Assembly: GCA_030674185.1 (NCBI GenBank)
Contig: JAPXFY010000026.1
Location: 52,540,246 to 52,565,245 of the forward strand
Length of the DNA stretch: 25,000 bases
Direction: 5' to 3'
Source: Monoplex corrugatus
Taxonomy: Eukaryota; Mollusca; Gastropoda; Littorinimorpha; Ranellidae
A model generated the notes under the pieces. That model saw only the letters and a program-made list of their open reading frames with translations, made no database searches and had not been told where the DNA came from. The position numbers and the translations under genes were made by a program. Position 1 is the first letter of the stretch; each line of letters opens with the position of its first letter. This document shows, piece after piece, positions 18,345 to 25,000 of the stretch.

Positions 18345-18560
18345 AGGAACCTCCTGAAACCAAGGGGGCAAAGCTTGGCTGCCGATGTCAACGGGGCGTG
18401 ACGCGCTCGCGGATGTCGGGCGCCATGTTGCAGCCTCGCAGAAAAAAAAAAAAAAAAAAAAAAGAAAGAAAGAAAGAAAAACGAGCGATTTGGAACTGAT
18501 TGCGCATGTCTGACGTGACATATAAATTTCAGCGAAAACGAGGCAGGGGGAAGGTCGGGG
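18345..18560. promoter_or_regulatory. Possible CpG-rich regulatory patch
   Basis: Between 18380 and 18425 there are about eight CpG in some 45 bp (GCGTGACGCGCTCGCGG), unlike the surroundings. On the minus strand CAACATGGCGCC resembles a YY1 site and an ATG in good context, but the frame closes after 12 codons. Further on are a poly-A run (18442-18463), TTGCGCATGT, TGACGTGAC (CRE-like) and ATATAAATT. No exon can be attached to it, so a promoter is only a possibility. Confidence 0.25.
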
Positions 18561-18667
18561 AGGTCAACCTAGAAAAGTGCAAGGTGTCGTCTGCCTCAAG
18601 CCAAGACCTGCACTTCCTACAGTTTGGAATTTGTTCAAGACACGATTGGACTGGATTGAATGTTTAA

Positions 18668-18868
18668 AACTTCATTTTTATTATTCATTTGTTTATTTAT
18701 TTATTCATTCATTTGTTTACTTATTCATTCATTTATTAACTTATTTAGTACTCTTCATTTTTCTTGAAAAATATATATACAATATTCCATATTGTGAATT
18801 CTAAAACTTATTTAGTCTTCTATTAATTTATTTATCTAATTATTTATTTATTTATTTATTTATTTAAA
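18668..18868. repeat. TTTA/TTCA-rich tract
   Basis: Degenerate (TTTA)n and (TTCA)n units; the final 18838-18865 is pure TTTA. Confidence 0.9.
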
Positions 18869-18929
18869 ACAAGTGCGAACGCCCGCGTTCAAGCAAATAG
18901 GAACCAGAAAAACTTGAACATAGCAGAAC

Positions 18930-19022
18930 GCATGTCTTGTCTGGTTGTATGAAAATTTACGCCCGTCTTGTCTGGTTGAATGAAAATTTGCGCCTGTCTT
19001 GTCTGGTTGTATGAACATTTGC
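18930..19022. repeat. 31-bp tandem triplicate
   Basis: Three units start at 18930, 18961 and 18992, each containing GTCTTGTCTGGTTG and a TGAAAATTT-type end. No gene is recognised from 18869 to 19206 otherwise. Confidence 0.9.
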
Positions 19023-19215
19023 GATTGTGTACATATTCTGTCTTATTTCCTGGTAAGTCTGGAAGTGTATCTTTCCCGCGTGACTGTGTCGGGTTGTTCC
19101 GACGGCTAAGATCTATCCCGCATTTTCTCGCACTATTTCCTCAGCGGTTTTGTCCAGAGTGACGGCAAAGAAAAGTTCAACATGAATTTTTCGATCCTGC
19201 AACTCTGTTCCTTCA

Positions 19216-19685
19216 GGTTTCCCCGTGGAGGTGCCGGGAACTCTTTCAGTATAAATAATATCCCCGGCTTCTGGAAATTCTGTGCTAGAAATTCCTCTGT
19301 TCTGTCACTTTCTGTTTCTGCCTTGTACCTTTTCTTTCTGTCATTTCTTCCTATCATTTTCTGCCTTGCTGGTCCATTCACCTGTATGTGTTCGATAAAG
19401 TCTTAGTACTTTCTCTTGGGATTGATAACTGATTTATAAATGTTTTGGTGTCCTTAGGTATGCTTAAATTTGTATTCAGGTGTATTTTAAATCGCATGTG
19501 CGATAAATTGGACGGAATGGTCAACGCTGGGGGCATGTCCTTAGATTATGTGCGCGAATGCATTGATATGTGTACTGAATTTTCTTCGTTTTTTCCCCCC
19601 TTTTGAATTTTTGCATGTTTTGAAACAGTTATAGCCCTGATATGGTTGTATGCAGTCGGCTGGGCTTTAAACAACAATAACAACA
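19216..19685 (+). mobile_element. Family R element, copy 10 (full length, 9-bp TSD)
   Basis: The best R copy reading left to right: 5' end TCCCCGTGGAGGTGCC, TATA-like TATAAATAAT, and 3' end AGTCGGCTGGGCTTTAAAC followed by AACAATAACAA. Flanked by GTTCCTTCA (19207-19215) and GTCCCTTCA (19686-19694). A roughly 75-residue frame (19182-19406) has no start codon inside the element and is unlikely to be a gene. Confidence 0.85.
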
Positions 19686-19694
19686 GTCCCTTCA

Positions 19695-20235
19695 CGTCAT
19701 GGTTGATACATATGCATAAACAAGATGTCTACCGTATAACTCAAAATAGCAACCAATCACTGGCCGGTTCGGTTTGAGCTGTAGTCGCACGTGTTCTTCT
19801 GACCTGTTTAATGTGACTGCGCTCTGTGTGCACTGCTGTCGCTAGCTTCAGTGGCCACCGTCTTCGCTGTTGGTGGTGTTGATGCACAGCTGACGATGCT
19901 GGCAGTGGTTCTAGTAATGGTAGCGATGGTGGTATCACCTGTTCAGTCATACTCCGGTGGTGGTGGTGATGGTGGTGGTAGTGGTGGTGGTGGTAACCGT
20001 AAAGGTTGATGGTGGTACTAGTGGTGATCGTTGCAGCAACAGCGGCAGCAGAAGCCGTGGTGGTGACGAAGGGGGTAGTCTCAAGGGATGTATTCATATC
20101 CTGGTGGTGGTAGTGGTGATGGTGGCGTGGGTAAGGTCTCACCTGTGGTATATTCGTATCGTGTCTACCTGTGGTTGTGGAAACCATTCCAGACACGTTG
20201 ACCAAAGCCAGGTGGAGAGGTGTCCATAGATGCCA
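19695..20235. repeat. GGT-rich trinucleotide region
   Basis: GGT/GAT/GGC triplets dominate 19860-20140. A 154-residue minus-strand frame (19741-20205) is His- and Thr-rich because of the triplets; I see no domain or splice evidence and do not call it a gene. Confidence 0.7.
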
Positions 20236-20247
20236 TGGCTAACCAAC

Positions 20248-20248
<1 letters not shown>

Positions 20249-20320
<72 letters not shown>

Positions 20321-20472
20321 TAGAGAGAGAGCGAGAGAGAGAGAGAGAGAGTGGTGTGTGTGTGTGTGAGTGAGTGAGTGAGTGAGTGAGTGTGTGGAGA
20401 GAGAGAGAGAGAGAGTGTGTGTGTGTGTTGTGTGTGAGCACGCGCGCGAGGGCGCTCTGTGTGTGTACGTGT

Positions 20473-20529
<57 letters not shown>

Positions 20530-20580
20530 CGTGTGCATGTATGTTCGTGTGTGCGTGCACACGTGTGTGTGTGTGTTAGA
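20249..20580. repeat. GT / GA / GAGT / GT microsatellite cluster
   Basis: GT (20249-20285), GA (20286-20352), GT and GAGT (20353-20396), GA (20397-20415), GT with CG-rich breaks to 20575. All frames across it are repeat translations. Confidence 0.96.
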
Positions 20581-20964
20581 GAAATTGTAAAGTAGGTAGG
20601 TAATCCAGTAATGTGAGTAAGGGGGGATGGGGTAAATTCATGGGTGGGTGGATCGCGGGCGGGATATTTCTGTGTATTTATGCGCACATGTGTGTGCATG
20701 TCTGTATGTATGTGTTTCATACCTCCCTCCCCCCCCCTCCTCTCTCTCTCTCTATGGTAAGCTCCCAGATTCCAAAAGTAATGACAGAAAATATTTCTAC
20801 CTATTTGGAATAAGCGAAAATTGTCCAACAATTGGGGGAAATCCTACGATGTTTGCTTAGAGAGCACCTCAAAGTCCAAGCCGTCAGCCTCACACACAGG
20901 AAGCCTCCAAAGATTCATGCTAAACGTCTTATCCAACACCATCTCCAACCTACATCTACGTACA
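20581..20964. other. Unassigned stretch
   Basis: Contains a C then CT run (20724-20753). The plus frame from 20832 gives MGEILRCLLREHLKVQAVSL, of unknown origin, and it runs into the R copy, so it is not called as a gene. Confidence 0.4.
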
Positions 20965-20975
20965 TTATGCAGTCA

Positions 20976-21531
20976 TTGTTATTGTTAAAGCCCAGCCGAC
21001 TGCGTAAGCCATATCAGGGCTATAACCGTTTCAAAACACACAAAACTTCAATAGGAAAAAAAAAAGAAAAGAAAATTAAGCACACATATTAATGCATTAC
21101 CGCCATTCCTAAGGACACGTCCCTGGCGTTGACCACTCCAATTTATCGCACAGGGTATTTAAAAAAACATACCTCAATACAAATTTAAGCATACCTAGGG
21201 ACACCAAAACATAATAATATATAAAAAACGGGCGTACGTTACCTAAAATTGCTTCGGCATATCTCACCTCCCTAGAGCCAAAAATGCACTTAATACATAT
21301 ACTCGGTTATCAATCCCAAGAGAAAGTACTAAGACTTTATCGAATATATACAGGTGAATGGACCAGCAAAGCAGAAAATGATAGGAAGAAATAGCAGAAA
21401 GCAAAGGAACAAGGCAGAAACCAAGAGAATGACAGAAAAGAGGAAATTTCTGGCACAGAATTTCCAGAAGATGGGGATACTGTTTATGTTGAAAGAGCTC
21501 CCGGCATCCCAACGGGGGGCGGGGTGGGGGG
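20976..21531 (-). mobile_element. Family R element, copy 11 (full length, 11-bp TSD)
   Basis: Plus-strand tail TTGTTATTGTTAAAGCCCAG at 20976; G-rich 5' end at 21512-21531. Flanked by TTATGCAGTCA (20965-20975) and TTACGCAGTCA (21532-21542), one mismatch. It lies immediately next to repeat M. Confidence 0.85.
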
Positions 21532-21542
21532 TTACGCAGTCA

Positions 21543-21716
21543 AGACAGTCTGTTAACAAGTAAACAAGAAACACCACGAGTGTGCGGATGGGACCCAGAG
21601 CACCAATGCCTTGCCACTTTCTGGTCATTTCATCACGCAAAGAGAGGCTGTCCATGCGCTGCATAACCCATTCAGACCCAGTCATCAGTTAACTTGTTTA
21701 TAAACCAAACGGCAAG
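21543..21716 (+). repeat. Interspersed repeat M, partial copy 3
   Basis: Matches M from CTGTTAACAAGTAAACAAGA through GCTGTCCATGCGCTGCATAA and ACCCAGTCATCAGTTAAC to AACGGCAAG, then gives way to LINE sequence. The part with GATGACAAACCCCGGGACA is absent. Confidence 0.7.
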
Positions 21717-21793
21717 ATGCTCGCCATGAGACGATGGCGATGGATTGGGCACATCATCAGAGACAGCACGATAACATCACCCAGACTGCCCTT

Positions 21794-22351
21794 TCGGCTT
21801 TGACTTTTCTCCTCAGTTTGACTGAAAATCGAACTGAACGTCTGATCCTTCGCAAGGGGACAAAAAATGAGTCAGACCGGTGTGCCTTCTGGCTGCGCAC
21901 GCGAAAGATCCTACGGCAGTTGAAATTCGTGAATAGCAGGGCATTGTCCGGCTGCCTTGGCAAAAAAACAAAAAAACAAAAAAACAACATTAGAGAGATA
22001 GGTTGATTTCCCAGGTCCACCCCTTGAAGACCAATTAGTCTTCTTGCCTTTCTGAAGTCTTGTTTAAAAAAAATGTGAATATGAATGTGAATTTGAAGCG
22101 AGGAAGAGGGGATGGGCGCCGCCCTCGTGGTACTAGTCCCGAGAAAAGTTGAGGTCTCTGCCACCTCACTCCCCTGCGACCCCAGAGTTATGAAACAATC
22201 TAGGTAGGACCTCAGCTTGTGGGTCTGTGTGCAGGCTTGAGGCTTGCGCCGTGATCATTCTGTATCTTCTATCTCCATCACATGGCACCTGTGACGTTTA
22301 GTGCATATGAAATTCATTCCGAGCGCGGAGACATCATCTTGCAAAACTGAA
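21794..22351 (+). mobile_element. SINE family N, copy 2, plus unassigned sequence
   Basis: Starts at TCGGCTTTGACTTTTCTCC, lacking the tRNA head seen in copy 1, and follows N to the tail TGTGAATATGAATGTGAATT near 22097. The remaining 250 bp to 22351 is not recognised. The whole interval is bounded by ACTGCCCTT (21785-21793) and ACTGTCCTT (22352-22360), so both parts may have arrived together, or a second event enlarged the first. Confidence 0.6.
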
Positions 22352-22379
22352 ACTGTCCTTCACTGGACACCAGAGGGAG

Positions 22380-22848
22380 TTCAAGTTCAAGTTCAAGTTC
22401 AAGTTCATATTGCTTATAGCCCAGCCGACTACTACAGCAATATCAGGGCTAACATCACATCAAAAACGACAACCAGGTTAAGATAAAAGACAACAGTTAA
22501 AAACCATGCTCACCGTTATCCTTGCAAGTATAAAATGTAATTAAAAAAAAAACATACTCAGATGTAAAATCACATCAGGTGAAATCTATTGATCTCTTAT
22601 AAAAACTGGAAAATTGCATCAGGGGGGACGTCTCGGAAAAGGTTCTTTAAGGAGTCCGCCGTGTAGTGCTTCTGTCTCACATCGTACAAGTCCCAGCAAT
22701 CAAGGAGGAGGTGTCTGATGCTCAACGGCTCGTCACACGGTATACACCACGGTGCTTCTTCATTTTTTAAGAGGTTCGTAATGAGTGGAGAATGTGTGAC
22801 CCGTGTGTGACCTACATAACAGTGTCTCTCTCTTACGGTTCCCTGCAA
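22380..22848 (-). mobile_element. LINE family L, 5'-truncated copy with hexamer tail
   Basis: On the minus strand from 22848 the frame reads VGHTRVTHSPLITNLL, then CIPCDEPLSIRHLLLDC (a CX2C-X7-H-X4-C zinc-type motif found after the RNase H domain of I/Jockey-like LINEs), and NLFRDVPPDAIFQFL. It is followed by a 3' untranslated part with AGTCGGCTGGGCTATAAG and a (TTGAAC)n tail (plus 22380-22406). It inserted into the RTE-like LINE; short flanking similarity AGAGGGAG / AAAGGGAG may be the target duplication. Confidence 0.78.
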
Positions 22849-23111
22849 AAGGGAGAAAGTGACGTAAGAGAGGAAGACCCATGAACATCTGCCGTGGAAC
22901 AGTGCATGGAGAATTCAAGGCCCTGAAACACAATGGATGTCATGCAGAAACCTGGCTCAAAATAACACGTGTGGCGGATCTTCGTTGCTGCCCAATAATG
23001 GGCAGCCATTAAGTAAGTAAAGGGCAAACAGCTGGGTTGAAAACAAGAAAGGTATGTTCGATGACGATGAAATCGAATGGGAGTGACGTGGCAGAGTCCT
23101 CAATTTCTCTC

Positions 23112-23542
23112 TCGATTTGCTTTTGAATTCTCCAGTAAAACGCGATGAAGTTTATTACATCTTACCGCGAATGTGTGTCCTCATGGACTATGACGTAAAA
23201 CAACATATTTTGAAAAAGAAAAACAACAACAACAACAAAAAAAAGAAAGAAACTGAACAATGTTTAGAATGCACCTATACACACACACACACACACACTC
23301 CTACTCGGCACACTGTTTTGAATGTAGACAGCACTGTCAGTACTGAGCACTTTCAGTTCGTATTATCCATAGTTTAACAATCCCAATTAGATCCATAACG
23401 AATGCAAACTCTTATGAAATATGTATCCCGTAGTTTTCACTGCTTCTCGCTTTGCTTTTGAATTCAGAAAAAACGCAGATTAAGTTTACATCTTACGGCG
23501 AATGTATGTCGTCATGGACTATGACGTAAACAACATCTGCGT
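23112..23542. repeat. Direct repeat pair of about 95 bp
   Basis: 23114-23212 and 23449-23541 share TTTGCTTTTGAATTC, an ACATCTTAC(C/G)GCGAATGT segment, and CATGGACTATGACGTAAA. Between them are CAA repeats (23223-23238), a CA repeat (about 23278-23299) and unremarkable sequence. No gene recognised. Confidence 0.8.
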
Positions 23543-23599
23543 CATTTGTTAATCTAGATGTATTATCTGTACAAGTCTAAAAGCTTGCAGGCCTATTTG

Positions 23600-25000
23600 A
23601 CTGGAAGAATGCAACATATTTCAACATTACTTATTAGACTGGAGGAATGCAACATATTTCAACAATCCCTATTAGACTGGAAGAATGCAACATATTTCAA
23701 TAATCCTATTAGACTGGAAGAATGCAACATATTTCAATAATCCCTATTAGATTGGAAGAATGCAACATATTTCAACAATCCCTATTAGACTGGAAGAATG
23801 CAACATATTTCAACAATCCCTATTAGACTGGAAGAATGCAACATATTTCAACAATCCCTATTAAACTGGAAGAATGCAACATATTTCAACAATCCCTATT
23901 AGAATGGAAGAATGCAACATATTTCAACAATCCCTATTAGACTGGAAGAATGCAACATATTTCAACAATCCCTATTAGATTGGAAGAATGCAACATATTT
24001 CAACAATCCCTACTAGACTGGAAGAATGCAACATATTTCAACAATCCCTATTAGACTGGAAGAATGCAACATATTTCAACAATCCCTATTAGACTGGAAG
24101 AATGCAACATATTTCAACAATCCCTATTAGACTGGAAGAATGCAACATATTTCAACAATCCCTATTAGATTAGAAGAATGCAACATATTTCAACAATCCC
24201 TATTAGATTGGAAGAATGCAACATATTTCAACAATCCTTATTAGATTAGAAGAATGCAACATATTTCAACAATTCTTATTAGATTAGAAGAATGGAACAT
24301 ATTTCAACAATCCCTGTATTAGAGTGGAAGAATGCAACATATTTCAACAATCCCTATTAGATTGGAAGAATGCAACATATTTCAATAATCCCTGTATTAG
24401 AGTGGAAGAATGCAACATATTTCAACAATCCCTATTAGATTGGAAGAATGCAACATATTTCAATAATCCCTGTATTAGAGTGGAAGAAAGCAACATATTT
24501 CAACAATCCCTATTAGATTAGAAGAAAGCAACATATTTCAACAATCCCTATTAGATTAGAAGAAAGCAACATATTTCAACAATCCCTATTAGATTAGAAG
24601 AAAGCAACATATTTCAACAATCCCTATTAGACTGGAAGAATGCAACATATTTCAACAATCCCTATTAGATTGGAAGAATGCAACATATTTCAACAATCCC
24701 TACTAGACTAGAAGAATGCAACATATTTCAACAATCCCTATTAGACTGGAAGAATGCAACATATTTCAACAATCCCTATTAGACTGGAAGAATGCAACAT
24801 ATTTCAACAATCCCTATTAGACTGGAAGAATGCAACATATTTCAACAATCCCTATTAGATTAGAAGAATGCAACATATTTCAACAATCCCTATTAGATTG
24901 GAAGAATGCAACATATTTCAACAATCCTTATTAGATTAGAAGAATGCAACATATTTCAACAATCCTTATTAGATTAGAAGAATGCAACATATTTCAACAA
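23600..25000. repeat. 38-bp satellite array (about 37 copies, runs off the window)
   Basis: Unit GGAAGAATGCAACATATTTC then AACAATCCCTATTAGACT. Units are 38 bp apart (for example GGAAG at 23603 and GGAGG at 23641), with variant starts ACTGG, ATTGG and ATTAG. Three 40-bp units contain CTGTATTAGAGTGG (about 24314, 24391 and 24470). The order of variants from 23982 is repeated from 24672, giving a 690-bp higher-order period. The right edge is outside the window. Confidence 0.97.

Larger units (their letters stand above)
21717..23026 (+). mobile_element. RTE-like LINE 3' end broken by two insertions
   Basis: Three colinear pieces of one ORF2 C-terminus. Piece 1 (21717-21793) encodes MLAMRRWRWIGHIIR and, after a frameshift, DNITQTAL. 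Piece 2 (22352-22379) resumes as TVLHWTPEG. Piece 3 (about 22843-23026) resumes with KRGRPMNICRGTVHGEFKA, HAETWL and an FVAAL-like end, then a TAAG repeat tail. The order RWRWIGH...TALHWTPEGKRKRGRP is the usual LINE C-terminal series (RTE-like, from memory of the family). The gaps are filled by a SINE N insertion and a LINE L insertion. Dead copy with stops and a frameshift. Confidence 0.72.

Noticed and set aside
17645..18521. 248- and 276-residue Ser/Leu-rich open frames on the minus strand
   Set aside because: Same cause: GA/GACA repeat read on the opposite strand.
19741..20205. 154-residue His/Thr-rich minus-strand frame
   Set aside because: Composition follows the GGT/GAT triplet repeat; no recognisable domain, start context or splice site pattern supports it.
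23600..25000. CRISPR-like array
   Set aside because: The whole 38-bp unit is repeated, with no variable spacers; it is a satellite.

Overview
This looks like non-genic DNA from an animal genome. The base composition, dense microsatellites, SINE and LINE debris, satellite arrays and absence of any prokaryote-like gene argue against a microbe. Several SINE and LINE pieces resemble repeats I associate with marine molluscs, so a mollusc, perhaps a gastropod, is my best guess; I cannot name the species. I found no host protein-coding gene, no intact tRNA or rRNA gene, no CRISPR array and no operon. Long open frames such as Ser/Leu-rich, Thr/His-rich and Cys/Val-rich ones are translations of simple repeats.

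The window is a pile of transposable elements and the satellites grown from them. Eleven copies of one roughly 550-bp repeat, here called family R, occur at about 2.2, 5.3, 5.7, 6.3, 7.5, 9.0, 12.2, 14.3, 14.9, 19.2 and 21.0 kb. R has a defined 5' end, target-site duplications of 9-12 bp, and a 3' end shared with a LINE (family L, at 1.1-1.6 and 22.4-22.8 kb). It is therefore most simply read as a non-autonomous element mobilised by that LINE. Three copies of a TTAA-flanked palindromic element (piggyBac-type MITE) lie at 1.3, 13.8 and 14.9 kb. Two of them sit inside L and R copies whose paralogues give the empty site. Two tRNA-headed SINE families (V at 1.6 and 14.1 kb; N at 16.7 and 21.8 kb) share a short core. 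A further unclassified repeat (M) occurs at 2.7, 16.1 and 21.5 kb. Other LINE C-terminal fragments lie at 0.5, 4.0-4.6, probably 4.9, and 21.7-23.0 kb.

Tandem arrays fill much of the rest: 40-bp units (3.1-4.0 kb), 35-bp units inside a LINE reading frame (4.1-4.4 kb), purine-only DNA (8.0-8.7 kb), 81-bp units (10.4-11.2 kb), 31-bp units inside an R copy (12.25-12.78 kb), and a 38-bp satellite with a 690-bp higher-order period from 23.6 kb to the window end. GT, GA, AT and TTTA microsatellites separate these blocks.

The main biological story is nested insertion order and local repeat birth. R went into SINE V, the MITE into R and L, and SINE N and LINE L into an older LINE. Two satellites appear to have expanded from sequence internal to a transposon. 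All family assignments come from reading the sequence by eye and comparing copies within the window; no database search was done.
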